From: Sipunculus nudus
Taxonomy: Eukaryota > Annelida > Sipuncula > Golfingiida > Sipunculidae
Length of the DNA stretch: 64,000 nucleotides
Assembly (NCBI GenBank): GCA_026874595.1
Contig: CM049308.1
Coordinates: forward strand, 22,109,867 to 22,173,866
Direction of reading: 5' to 3'
The notes under the pieces were generated by a model. The model searched no databases. It worked only from the letters and a program-made list of their open reading frames with translations, and was not told the DNA's origin. Positions within the stretch are counted from its first letter, which is position 1, and each line of letters opens with the position of its first letter. Positions 22,001-37,000 of this stretch are shown piece by piece. Made by a program: the position numbers and the translations under genes.

Positions 22001-25000
22001 ATATAAGATTATCCCACCTTGGTTCTGTTTACCAGTCCATGTGTATACAGTGATCCCATAACATATTTTATCTGTTCACTGAGTTATTATCCCACCTTCC
22101 CTACAGATTTTAAATATATAGATTTTATACGATTTGAGACTAATGTAGACCCCAGTGTGAAAATCTGTTTAACATAATCCTATTTCAGTATAGTCTTATT
22201 CATATCAGTGACCATTGCATTTTTGTACCACCAAGTCTGTGAATACACTGTCACAGACCTTGATTCATTGACTTGCTCTGAGGTCTATTTCATGAATAAT
22301 GAACAAGGCAATTGAACCAATCAAATGACCAACATACACTTGTTCTGTGCAGGTTTCTGGCACCATGTTTTGATAAACCTATTGCAAGGAAGGCATAGAG
22401 AGTCTAACCATTCAATTAAAGCCATATAAACCTCTCCCGTTTCTGTGTTCTTGTTCAGACGGCATGTGAACAGTTTATTGTTTACATTTTGTTCATTGGG
22501 TTTGATTAATAGTTTTGATTTTGGCCCAAACACTAGTTCATTATTCAATAAATAGATGTCTGAGTGGCTCCCTGAATCAAGGTCTGATTAAGCATGGCTT
22601 CCAGAGTCTTGGTAGTATGAAAATTTATCAATAGGGAAAACGGAAAATTTTAGGAAGACGGGACTTTTTCAATAGAAAAACTTTCCATAAAAGTAACTTG
22701 AAATTAAATTAATTTATAGATTGATTTAATAATCGAAGTATGTTTTCCTGTAATTATGAGGTAAATATATTTATGGTTCAAGTATTATAACAGTTTGGAT
22801 TTAAGAGTTTTCAGAAATAATTTCTCTATTAAACTCTCATTAAAAGCAAACGTTTTATTCATTAACAGAATATAAACCTTTGATGATTAATCTAATGTTT
22901 ATGTGAAAATGAATTTATTTTGCTAAACCAATATTTACTGTATATTTGATTGTAAGGAGTATATTTTTCATCTGTTTTGTATAGTGAATACAGTGGGATT
23001 TAATTATGAGATCTGTCTACCTTTAACTACCTTCTGTAACATCCTCAGTGATTTTCATGTAGTAATCCCTGAATTCTTAACATTCAGTTGCAGCTGGCAG
23101 CTGATGTTATTCAGAAACTTCACCAGATAGCACAGGAGCTGCCCTCAGAGGGAAAGTAAGTAAATCTGAACCTAAGATTAATGTATATGTAATGTAAATG
23201 GACAAAAAAGCATAAATCCTTAGGCCAAAAAAATAAAAGGTATGGTTCTCAGGCACCGCCCGCGTCAATTTTAATCCCCCACATCAAAAATTTTTATTTT
23301 GATTTTCAATAGAAACTTATCAATTTTGAGCTCCAGCCACTTGGACATTTCTTTCAAGAAGATAAAATTTCCTTTCTTATGTAGTGCTTTTACTTGTTAA
23401 GCAAAATAAATATGTTATTATCACACTTTTCCCTTATCATTTGACATTTTTATTGAAACATACAAAAAAAATTGAAAATAAAAAAACCACCTGCCCGCAT
23501 TGAGTTTTTGAAAAAAGTGCCTGAGAACCAAACCTTATTTTTTTTTTGGCCTTACTTATCATAAATATTAAAAAAAAACAATAAATGCTTATGATATTAT
23601 TTTTGTTATCAGAAGTGATAATTTACTTCATAATTTACATAACCAACAGGTCAGTAAAAACACTCAACTAAGGAACTTATATTTTTGTAGCTGAAGGTTT
23701 TGACCATACCACACACTCATTATCAGCAATAGTTTGACATAAGCAACAGACATAGTTTTGATGGGTCTTATGTTTGTTAGTATCTTTTCAAATATGATTG
23801 TGGTTATTTTTTAAGGTTTGAGAGAGCAAAGAGAAGAATTGAAGGTAACATTATTTAAAATTATCAATATTTGGTTTAGCACAGTCATGTGGCCCAGTTT
23901 CACAAATACATTTAAACTACTTTGCCAGTGGACTATGTATAACAGCTTTAGGAATGATTGCTCAAGTACAAGAATGAGTACATGTTCATGCTTTCTGTAT
24001 ACAGTGATTTGTAAACAAATTTTTATTAGCTTTGCTAACTTCTTCTCACTTCTTAGAAATTATATGTGGTTAACAACCAGATTGTGTTCATCCTTTTCCC
24101 CATACATTCAGTTACATATAAATCAGTTGCAAGAATCATAAAGAGTGCATGCACCAATTATACAATCAAGTACAATAAGTTATTTTACTGAAGTACATTT
24201 ACATATGCATGAACCAAAACTGGAAAAGTATTCAGAATGTATTGGCTGGTGTTTGTTGTTTCCCAAATAATAATGAGTTAAATTGATGTTTTCAGAGGGA
24301 AAACATTTTTCCTGGTGGCATATACTTAAAAACATGTTATAATCCTGGGGAAACCCCTATGTGATGTATACAGTTCAGAAGGATTCCTCGTCCTACCCCA
24401 TCCATAAAAAAATTTATGTCAGATCAGTCCTACATGATCCGAAAAAAATTTGTTCGGAAGATGGGTCAGATAAGTAACGTGACCAGAACCGCATTAAAGG
24501 AATTGTATGTTAGAATCATATGTTCGACTCTATTAGCAACCATGATTGTAATGCGGCTACAACTGCTTAAATTATTTAAATTGGCACATTGGTTAAAATA
24601 GCTTAAATTGGTACATTACAGTCTGAATTAATAATGCAGTTCTTAGACAAGATTCACAATCTGGCTTCCTTTTATACTTACAGAGAAGTATGGTGAGATA
24701 GAAAAAGAAATGATAGCTGAGTTCAGGAATGCTCACCATGCAGGAGATAAAAAGAAGATGAAGAGATATGCCAACACACTGTCACATTTCAAAGTCAGTA
24801 TATATGTACATTCAAAATGGTATTACACAAATGTACATACACAAACAGAAAAGAGCACATCATATTCTTTGTTTTTTTAGTTCACGTGAAAATGTATAAT
24901 TGTTTTGCCAATTTATTATGAATCATTTTTAAAATATTCAGATCCACCTTCTTCTTGTTTCCATAGATATAAAATACCACTGTATTTCTTACTGTAAATG

Positions 25001-28000
25001 TATCTACTTATTTATCAATAAACTGAGCTATTGTAATGTGCCATATGAAAACATATACTATTATTTTTTTTGCATTAGAAAGCATGATGACAAGTTTTAT
25101 GTTTAATTCATGTAATTTGTAAAAAATCACATGTTTTCCTATGTTTGTACAGGGTTACAATGAATGTATCGATGCATTTATTGAAGAAAGTGAGAAGGTA
25201 AGATAACCTTTTGGTGACCTATTTATCACAGCATTTTTACCTAATTACAACTCTTGTAATGGCATTATTCATTTATTGTACCTATAGTCAACTCAGTTTT
25301 GATGGTAGGTAAATGATATATAGATAATATAGATAATGAAACATTTGTAAATTTCAAAAATGTTTGTGAAAATTCTGCTTTTCTTCTTTCATTTTTCTTT
25401 CTTATCCCACCCATATATTTTGATAGCATTCACTTTATCTCTAAAATTTAAACATTTAAAGTAGTTTAATTAATAATCATCTAATCTTCTAACCGCAGGA
25501 GATGTGAAGTAGATGAATATGCTGTACCTGTTCATAGTATTCCCTATACATCTTTTCCCTGTGAATTTCTTAATACTTACATATATTGTAAATGCAAAGC
25601 TGATGTTATGTTTTAAGCAGATTTTCTTCCTGTTACAGGGAGCCTTCTTGAGAGGGGATGTCTTTGAAGCCATTCCTCCACTAGTGGGTAAAACTAACAC
25701 CCTCATCAAGGAAGTGTTTGTCAGCCCTGAGCTTGCCATGTCTAAACTGGTGCTAAATCTGTACCATGGCAGAATACAGGTCAGTATTGTTCCTATAAAA
25801 TGGTCCTCAGTCTGTCCTGTTATTTTGAATACACAGGACTAGACATGTGTGTACCGGATAGTTACTGTGATTGCCTTTTTTATTCGCGAGGGTTTTAATT
25901 TCGCAATATTTGAGATTATGTTACATTCGCAAATGTGAAACCCTCGGGAATAAGATGCTCAATCAATTAAGATAAACAAGAGGGGATGATGCATCTGCAC
26001 AAACAGATTACTTCTTATATCTATGGAAACAAACTTTAGTCACAACCTAATCTGTGCATGGTATCCATACTGGACCATGCATACAAGCATTAGTAATTAT
26101 AAAAAACATGGTAATCACACAAGATATATCAGTTGTGACACCTGTCTGAATGACAAGTGAATGACTGAACCAGAAAATGAGTGACATATTGAAGGAATAG
26201 TTCTTAATTTAAAACCAATACATATACTGCCTTACTTAGATTTTATAGGTTCTTTTGCAATTGTGAAAATAAAAAAATGAAAAATGTTTAAAATTAAGAA
26301 ATCGCGAAATATAAAGCCACTAACAGTATATTACTACCTGATACCCCTGCTAAGACCCCACCCCAATCAGTATCTCCTGTGCTGTACCCCATATCATGAC
26401 TCTGTAATGTGTTCACCCTGTCAATGGAGGGTCTCCCCTTGTAAAAAAGAATAGCCCTGTAACAAAATGGTATATAATCCTTTGAATTAAAAATATATCA
26501 CTCATATCCAGATAACCTTTGAATTAAAAATATATTACTCATATCCAGATAACCTTCACAATATGTGGGGTTGTTTTTTGGGTATTATTCTAACCCACCA
26601 CAAAATTTCATAAAAATCTATTTGCAACTTTATGCAGTAACAGACCAACCAACCAGCGGACTAAGGGGAAAACATCAAATTTGCCTGGCAGAGGTATAAT
26701 AAAGTTTAAACTGTAACAACCATACATAGCATGGTTCTCTGTAGGGATGATGCTGGCCTGAAATTGGTGCTGGACAGCTGGTACTTGCTGTTAGATTATA
26801 GGTAATCTGTTAAAATTTGGTTATTGCTAGTCCCACTTGGCCAGTAAAAATTATCACAGAAATGTTCCAGTATGTGTTTTGGGTGAACCACGTGAACAGT
26901 TTATTAGTTGTGCACTTAAAGAAGTTATCCATTTAATTCACATGTAAGCAGTCCATCATGAATTTAGACATTTTACAATAGTAAAGTATATACAGCAGTG
27001 TAATAAATAACTGTGTCCAAACATATTACTGGTAACAGGAAATTATCTATTATAGAAAAATAGGAGATCCAGTAAATTCTCTGCCTTGTATGACCTGACT
27101 GTCCTGTACAAGATTTTGCTAATTTGGAACCCTGTATGTCACACTGTGCAAGAGGATAAGATGGGATCATTGCTGCCTCTGATGAGAATCCATATGATAT
27201 TTAGTGACTTGTATAGTGATATTTTAAAAAATAAAATGTATTAATATTTTCATTCTTATTTTTTTCAGGATCAGGTGACCTCAGTGCTAGAACAAAATAG
27301 AGACCCAGAAAAATATCTACAGAATTTATATTCTTTACACACAAAGTAAGTGCCACATGTATGAAAAGTATCATCAACTTAGTATTATTAGCTCAGCTGA
27401 CTGTAAGTCATCTGAGCTATAGCGATCACTCTTTGTCCGTCGTCCGTCCGGCCGAACGGCCGGCTGGACGGCTGTTAACAGGGCACAAATTGTAACTGCT
27501 GGACCTGGAATCTTCTTACTTTACATCAAGAGAGGTCTATGAAAAATCTCCTTAGAAACCTGGAGTTAGGTCTCTGTTACCCATATCCTTTGAGCTATGG
27601 GGCCCAAAAGTACCCCCCAGAATAGTGAAAAATTTCATACAAAAACTTCAATATCTCATTAACTACATCACTGATGGTCATGATTTTTTTCATACATATT
27701 GATCAGGAGATGTTCCATCAGTTCCTGCAGACTGGTGGCGCCACCTATATTTTTCGATTTTTTACGAATTTTTTTCTCTATTTTTGAGACCTTTAAAAAT
27801 GTGGACATCTGTTAACAGGGCACAAATCGTAAAGACTGGACCTAGAATTTTCATTCTTGACATTCTGAGAGACCTACAAAAAGTCTCCATGGAAACCAGA
27901 AATTAGGTCTCTATTTTCCCATATCCTTTGAGCTATGGGGCCCCAAAGTACCCCCCAGGATAGTGAAAAATTTCATACAAAAACTTCAATATCTCATTAA

Positions 28001-31000
28001 CTACATCACTGATGTTCATGATTTTTGGCATACATATTAATCATGATATGTTTCATCAGTTTCTGCAGACTGGTGGTGCCACCTGTATTTTTTGATTTTT
28101 ACGATTTTTTTCTCTATTTTTGAGACCTTAAAGGTGCAGTCAATTGTAAACAGGGCACAAATCATAACAACTGGACCTAGAATCTTCTATCTTGACATGC
28201 AGGGAGGCCCATGAAAAGTCTCCTTGGAAACCTGGAATTAGGTCTCTGTTACCCAGATTCTTCAAGCTATGGGGCTCTGAAGTACCCCCCAGAATAATGA
28301 AAATTTGATACAAAAACTCAAATATCTGAACAACTAATGCATTGATCACCATGATTCTTTACATGGATATTGATCATGGAGTGTTTCATCGGTTTCTGCA
28401 GACTGGTGGCGCCACCTGTATTTTTTCTATATTTTACAATTTTCTTTCTCTATTTTTGATACCTTAAAAGATGCGATCATTTGTTACCAGGGCACAAATC
28501 ATAACGACTGGACCTAGAATCTTCTTTCTTGACATGCAGAGAGGCCAATGAAAAGTCTTCTTGGAAACTGAAAATTAGGTCTCTGTTACCCAAAACCTCA
28601 GAGCTATGGGGCTCTGAAGTATCCCCCAGAATAATGCAAAATTTGATACAAAAGCTCAAGTATCTGAATAACCACTGCATTGATCACCAAGATTCTTTGC
28701 ATGAATATTGATCATGGGATGTTCCATCACTTCCTGCAGACTGGTGGCGCCACCTGTATTTTTTCAAATTTTTTTCTCTTTTTTTTTCAAACCTCAATGA
28801 AACTGTAATCTGTTAACAGGGCTTCTGCAGACTGGTGGCGCCACCTGTATTTTTTCTATATTTTACAATTTTCTTTCTCTATTTTTGATACCTTAAAAGA
28901 TGCGATCATTTGTTAACAGGGCACAAATCGTAACCACTGGACCTGGAATCTTCTTACTTTATATCGAGGGAGGTCCATGAAAAATCTCCTTGAAAACCTG
29001 AAATTAGGTCTCTGTTTCCCATATCCTTGGAGCTGCTGGGCTCCGAAGTACCCCCCAGAATAATGCAAAATTTGATACAAAAGCTCAAGTATCTGAATAA
29101 CCACTGCATTGATCTCCATGATTCTTTGCAGGAATATTGATCATGGAGTGTTCCATCAGTTCCTGCAAACTGGTGGCACCACCTGTATTTTTTTAGCTCA
29201 GCTGACTATAAGTCATCTGAGCTATAGTCGTGGTCCATTGTCCGTCGTCCGTCCGTCTGTCTGTCCGTCCGTCCGTCTGTCCGTAGATGTGGCACATTTT
29301 GAAACCGTAAGACCTAGGAATCCAAAATTCGGCATAATGTTAGATGTCCCCAAGATCTCCTACCAAGCCGAAAACTGGGTCTTTTCGACTTCGTTCCTTT
29401 GAGAAATTAAGGAAAAACCTCAATTTTTTATTAAAAACCTATTTTAACACTTCAGGGCTGCCTAATATCAAAACCACTCATCTGTTTTTCCTCATATTTA
29501 CCATAAATATTCCTCTATATAGTTCCTATGTACATTCAAGAAATTATGTCTGTATTATATAATTTTAAAAAGTTATGGACCCAAACATAATGCATTTTGT
29601 AAAAAATCAGGAAAGATATTTGATCACTTAACACAAAACATGTAAAAGCTATGGACCTTTTTTCCAGTAATATAACTTAAATTAATCAAAATTAAATTGT
29701 ATACCCAAAATTAGATGAAAACTCTTTTAAATTTTTTAAAATATTAATAAAAATAAAAAATTGGTACCTTAAATTTTGCCCAACTTTGACCATGGCACGT
29801 TTTTTTCCTGTGAGTACTGTGGATTTAATTTTCACAGCATGTTTTTGTTACCTTTTCAACTGTTAACACCAAAAATTTGAAACCAGTTGATCAAAAACTG
29901 TAGATTTTATTCAAGTTTTCAAGCACTATGTAACATATTGTTTACATCAAGCTAGTGTTATGCAGTTTGCAAGAGCTCAGCTCCCCAGCTTCAGCTCTTA
30001 GTTCCTTAAATTCGGCATACAGCTAGATGTCTCCAAAATCCCCTACCATGCCAAGAATTTGGTCACTAGGACTTAATACCTTCAAGATATTAATGAAAAA
30101 CTTCATTTTTCCATTAAAAACCCATTGTTACACTTCAAGACTGCCTAATATCAAAACCACTGATCTGACTTTAATCATAAATAATATACATATTTTTCAT
30201 TCTCTATGCACATGCCAGAATGATGTCAGTATTGCGTAATTGTTTTAAGTTATAGGCCCAAACATAATGCACTTTGTAAAAAATCAAGAAATATATTTAC
30301 TCCCTTAACAAGGGGATTGCTGAAGCTAGAGATTTTTTGTCAGGGATGTAACATTATTTAATCAAGATTCAATTGAATACCCAAAATTAGTTATGAATTT
30401 TTCAAATTTTATAAGTTATTAAAATAAATGTAAATTTAATAACTTAAATTTTGCCCAACTTTGACCATGGCACGTTTGTTTCCTGTGAGCACTGTTGATA
30501 TAATTTTCATATCATGCACACATAAGGATTTCAGCTTTTAAGTTTAGAAAGCTGAAAGAAATTGGCCAAAAATTGTAGCTTTTATAAATGTTTTTATGAG
30601 ACCCTGTCAGACTTTGGCTCTCTCCAGCCCCTCTTGAGTCACCTGTATGTTGACCTTGTTGAACTTTCAGCAAATTATGCATGCTTGAGGCGAGGCATAC
30701 AGGGGAATCCAGGCAGCTTATGGCCAGCCACAGTTGATCCAGGTGTCCAACCCAACTCATCTAGTAGTTTTAACCAACTACATAACAATAAACAATAAAT
30801 TAGTAAATTTTAAATGGTTTTTAATAAAAAATTAAAGAAAAATAGAAAAGGAATTTGTTAGTTTATAATAACAGGAAATTAACTTGCAGTTACTGATGAT
30901 ATAAGAATCTTGTATCGATGGATAGAATGTCACGTATTCCAAATAACACCATGCAGTCACCTATGGTATTTTTCAGTTCAATTTTAATGATAAAGAAGTA

Positions 31001-34000
31001 AATCATATCATTCATTACTAATCATTAGGGATCATATGATGGAAATTAATGATAGACAAAGATGCAGTTGATAATATTAATCTAGATTCCTACTGTGTCT
31101 AGTGTGTACATTGATGTGAAATTAGTCCAAAATGAATTTATTACAGTTATTTTTTAATATAAATAAAAGCCATAAAACCAGGTACTTATGATCATTATTT
31201 AAATGTGTGAATTTTGTATATTCTGGATTCTCAACATCATTGTTTGGTGAAAACTGAATAAATACCAGTCATGGTGCGAATACTTTGTAATTGTATTTAA
31301 ATACGAATAGGATTATGTACTCCATTATAAAATTTTTTTGCATAAAGAATGGGAATTCAGGTAAAAATGAAAGTATATGAATACCAGTGCAAATACTTTC
31401 AAAATGTATTCATGAATGCATTCATGAATATATTCTTTAATATTATTTTAATAATCATTTCAGTTATATTTCATTTAAAAAAATCATATGATTCTCTTAT
31501 TATTTAAAAAAAAAATAATATTTGGGACAATATTTGTAATTTTTTTTAATTAATAGTTAAACCCTTATATTATATATTCTGCTTATAAGTTATATGGCCA
31601 AGTCAAAATCTGTGTGACAATAGCACTCCATTTGTTAATAAAATAAATGAAATCAATCCTCTTCCCTGTCTCCAAAGTTACTATCAAAATCATACATAAG
31701 CTAAACAACAGCAAATCAAAATACAGCTTATATTTATTACCACACAAAACCAGCATGTGCCTCATTTCTAAATAATATTTTTTTATCATATATAACAGCT
31801 GAGCGTCGTGACCCATAGGTCCCTTGTTTCAATTTTTTTTTGGCATTTTTTCTCTATTTATGAGACCTTCAAATGAAGTGGTCATCTGTTAACATGCCAC
31901 AAACTGTAACTGCTGTACCTAGAATCTTCTTACTTGACATCCAGGGAGACTAATGAAAAATCTCCTTGGAAACCTGAAATTAGGTTTCTGTTACCCATAT
32001 TCTCCGAGCTATAGGGCTCATAAATACCCCCAAGAATAATTAAAAATTTGATACAAACAAAAGCTCCAGTATCTGAATAACTAATGCCTTGATAGCCATG
32101 ATTCTTTGGATATAAATTGATCATTGAGTGTTTCATCAGTTCCTGCAGACTGGTGGCACTCCCTGTATTTTTTTTTCAAATTTTTATGCATTTTTTTTCT
32201 ATTTATGAGACCTTCAAATGAAACTGTCATCTGTCCAAAAGCCCACTGAAACCCATTTCTAAGGACTTTTCACAAAATTCATGATTTGTTTGCACTCTGG
32301 CAGTCATTTTGCTCATTGTTCAACATTCCTTGAATTCAGCTGAGCATCATGGCCCATGGGCCACTTGTCTGTATTATTATAAAATATAATTCCTGATTAT
32401 CAAAGTTATATTTGATTCATGAGATATGGTTATATTGCAGGATTTATAAAGTGCAGTGTTTAAATTGGAGTATAAATTGGTAGAGTATATCAACCCTTCT
32501 GATTTTAGGTCACTGTAAAGGAAACTGAGTGGTTGGTCTTATTGTGAATAATTAGTTGCCCTTGCCCCCCCCCCCCCCAAAAAAAAAAAAAACTGCATGT
32601 AGCATCTATTCAGCCAAGTAGTCTCTATAGACATCTTATGCAGTGATGATACCCTTCAATCATGCCCTGTAATCATTCCATGTAACTGCCATGGAGTTGG
32701 CACAGAGCCAAGAAATGTTCAGACCAATGAGAACAGGACCTGTGGGTTTCAGGCTTCCAAGCCAAATGACAAACCCTGCTCTCATTGGTCTGAACAGTCT
32801 TGGTCCTGTGCCAACTACCTTTTGATGAAACCCAGCAAACCATGCTTTAGCAAGCAGTGGTTTTATAGATGGAATTTTAAACAAATGTATAACCACTAGG
32901 GAGCAAACAAAAGTCCCAACAGTGGTCACAAAGGTATACTATGGTTTGTATCATATATAGGGGGTTAAAATTTCACATTTTCCGCTTTTTCAGTGTTTTT
33001 TGCAATATGGTTCTCTTTTTGTGAACTCACCATTTTAAACCCCTACACAAAGTAAACCATTATGATATGAATTAATATAATAATAATCGCGCAAAAACTT
33101 TATAATAATTAGACAGTGACCCAAGGAACTATTGAACAAGTTGAAATTATTGTTCATCAGTGGTAGATAATTTAAAGAGCTGATATAATTTATTATTGTT
33201 ATCTTTGAACATAGAAGATCTGTTATTATTTATATTAAATATCAATCATTTTGACTTGCCTTCCAGGATGGGCTCTTATTCACAAAGGTTACATTTTTCT
33301 GATCATTCCCCTTTTGCAAAAACCCGTGAATTTGAAACCCTTGCCAACAAAAATTGGACCACAGCATATCTATTCATGCCTATTAAGCGCACCAGTCATT
33401 TGAAACAAGGGAAACATGAAATCCATCTTACAAAGTGAAATTTGGTTAAGCATACTGGATTTTGTTCAACTCACAAATGGGTTATCCTCACATTATTTGT
33501 CAAGGTCTGTAATTTAATTACAGGACTTAGGTTTCTTTAAATGCTGCTTTATAACCATACACTATATTTTTTAGAGTGCCTGTGAGATGATTATTATTTC
33601 AATTTTATTTCAGGACCACCCAGCTTTCGGCCCACCTGTCATCATATAAGATGGGCACAGACACAAGTTTCCTGTCTCGACTTACAAGGCACATATTTGA
33701 AAGGCACACAACCAATTACATTAAGTATGTCACTCCTCATTCAATATAATCATTTACAGTAATTTTTACTGATAAACCAGTATTTTAATTTAATAACTTG
33801 AAAGATGTAGTAGATATCGCTTCATTGTTAAGAAGTTTTTTGTATAAACTCCATGAGTTCATACAAGTCAGTGGCGAATCTAAATAGAACTAAAGAGAAT
33901 TATGACAGATTAAACTTGATCAGTTACTCTTGATTAAGGACCCGCCAAGGATGGCCACAAAATGTAATCTAAATTAATTATCTTTTCTTTCTAGACTTAG

Positions 34001-37000
34001 ACAAGTGATTATCAAGTAGTGGCAGCTTTTTCAACTGTGATTCTTAGTATTCACTAAAACAGTATTCTTGACTGTTGCATTGTTGTGCTCTGTTTTCAGT
34101 TTGGAAGCTAGTTTTCTTGCAGAAAAATGTGCATCAATTCTTCAACGATATTATGATTCCAAGAATCACCAGAAGAAAAACCTACATTCAGGAGGGTTAG
34201 TCTTAAGAATCACAATCGTTTACCTTTTGAAACCCAGTATTAATGTGATTCTCAACAACTTTGTGACTTTCATTTGAATATAAATAGAACCACTTCACAA
34301 CTTTGTGACATTTATATGAATATTAACAGAATCACTTCACAAATTTGTGACATTCATATGTATATTAATAGAACCATCTTATAACTTTGTGACATTTATA
34401 TGAATATTAACAGAACCACTTCACAAATTTGTGACATTCATATGAATATCAATAGAACCACTTCACAAATATGTGACATTCATATGAGTATTAATAGACC
34501 CACTTCACAACTCTGTGACATTCATATGAATATTAATAGAACCACTTCACGTCATTGTGACATTCATACAAATATTAATAGAACCACTTCACAACATTGT
34601 GACACTCATATGAATATTAATAGAACCACTTCACAACTTTATGACATTCATATAAATATTAATAGAACCACTTCACAACTATGTAACATTCATATGAATA
34701 TTTATAGAACCCTTCACAACTTTGTGACATTCATGTGAATATTTTTAATCATAAATTAAATGAAATCATGAACTGTATAATCATAAATTAGAAATTATGT
34801 TCTTGCAAATAATAATCTTAACCAGATTGTCATTATATTTCTTACAGCATGTCAGAACTGAAACGAGATCTGCAGGTTGTTATCGGGAACAAAGCTAACA
34901 TTAACATTGCCACAGTAGAGAACTATGGAGGAGAGACATTCCTGTCACATGAAGTAGCCATCAACCTCCTTCAGGAATCTAAAATGGCATTCAAACGCTG
35001 CAAATCAGTAAGTTTACATTTAAATACAAGTAGGGGTGTAACAAAGTATCAGATAACTGATGCATTGAATTGCAGCCCCTCAGTTAAATTTTAATTGATT
35101 TCTAACCACTGAATTGACTTGTTTGGACTACCATTTTACGTTTGCACCACAGCAAAACCCTAATGGAACTTTCAAATTTGATGGAGCACACTGAGATGTT
35201 GAGACTATTTATTGTGTATGTGCTCAAGATTTGGTTTCTGCACTCACTGGTAATACATATAGAAACAAAAATGATGGAGATAACCAGAGGACAAGCTACA
35301 TTTATTCCTTTACTTGCTAAGATTAACTAACATCCATTATAGTAAAATATTTTTTTAAATTTTAAAGAAAGACTAAAATTTTCTGCAAGTAATAATTAAG
35401 TAATAAGTAATAATCGAGAATCCAATCAATGGTAAAGAATGGATTTATTTAACAGATTCAAAGACCCCTCACAATCCACAGGCCTAAACATATATACCTA
35501 TGTTATCTCTGTTTTGTCCAGTGGAGTCTCTGCATAATTCATACCAACATATATTGAGCAAGCTCTAGGTACAAAAAAAGGTTGATTTCTCAGGCCCTTT
35601 TTCCTGAAATCAAGTTTAAAAATGAATTGTAAAATTTTATCGAATCAAAATTTTAAAATTCAATTTTAAGTAAGAAAGAAACATGAAAGACAGGAAAAAA
35701 AAACAGTTTTTGATATTAATATGCAGTTTGATATCAGACCACTAAAAATGGTTTGCTTTTACTGGTTGGTTAAAACTGAGTACCATTTTAACATTTAAAA
35801 TTAAAAAGAAGTTAAAATTTCATATGAAAATGAATGGGAATTTCATAAATATATATACCATTATTAGGATCTCTGTACAAGAATGCAAATGATATATACT
35901 TTATGGGGTCTTATATGCATATATGAAACAACATTTGAATTGAATTTAAATTTAGGAGGTTTGCCAGGGATGCAGCCTGAATACCAGCTTAAATGCATCA
36001 CATATTCAGTTTGCACCTTGATGACTATTTTAAAACTAATTTGATAACTTTTTTTTTTCATGGTGTGTATTTGGGTAATGGCATATATTAATTGCTGTAT
36101 CATATTTTCTGTCTCATTACAGTTGTCCAATCCCAATGATGTGGCTAACAATGCAGCTAAAATATTTGACATTCTGGTGCAATACCTGTGTTCCGAACAT
36201 ATAGAGTATGCCATAGAACTTGGCTTACAAGGTAATCTTCCAACTTCAGAATGTCTTTTTGTTTCATATGAACATCTTTTATATCACTGTAATGATTCAT
36301 GTACAAAGGAATATGGACTAACAGATAAAAAAGTTGTTTTCAGTTGAAGTGAAGGTATCAACAACAAAAATTATGAATTATCAAATAACAAATGCATGTT
36401 ATTTTCAAGCAGGAAACACCTTTTTCCTGTACAGAACTGTATGACAAGGGTATTCCACTCAGAAAAGTGTCACATTATAGTCACCAGTGTTGGTAATTTT
36501 TTGAGCGTTTTAAAATTCTAATGCATATTATGACATAATGAATATTAATGTGGAATGAGACCTGTCGAAGATCAGCCTTTCTTCTAAAGCATATCATGAC
36601 GTAATGAATGTTCATGTGGAGTGAGACCTGTGTTCTTGGCCAAGTTCGAAATCCGGTGACCTTGACCCCAATCTTCAAGGTCAAATCTGCCAAAATGTAA
36701 AATTCTTGTGAACCCCATACGTTTTGAACTGCTTCACATTTGGTCCTCAAATTTTGTACTAAAATTGGTCCTAACAAGTTCTTTGCCATGTTTGAAAACT
36801 GGTGACTGTGTCCAGGATCTTCAAGGTCAAATCAGCTGAATTGTATTTGTCTTGTGAATGTGAGAACTTTTGAAGGGGTGCATATTTTCCTACAATATTT
36901 TGTGCACTCATTGTTCCTACCAAAAGCTCGATGAGTTTGAAACCGGTGATCTTGGCCTTCATCTTCAAGGTCAAATCTGCCGAAATGTAAAATTCTTGTG

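Noticed and set aside
28140-29119. Several similar minus-strand ORFs (28140-28352, 28477-28680, 28913-29119, also 31930-32136)
   Set aside because: They are the same strand of successive 338-bp repeat units; one copy is shifted in frame, and no domain is recognisable.
34400-34738. 112-codon repetitive ORF and CRISPR-like regular array
   Set aside because: It is the 42-bp minisatellite read in one frame. Units are contiguous with no unique spacers, so it is neither a protein gene nor a CRISPR array.
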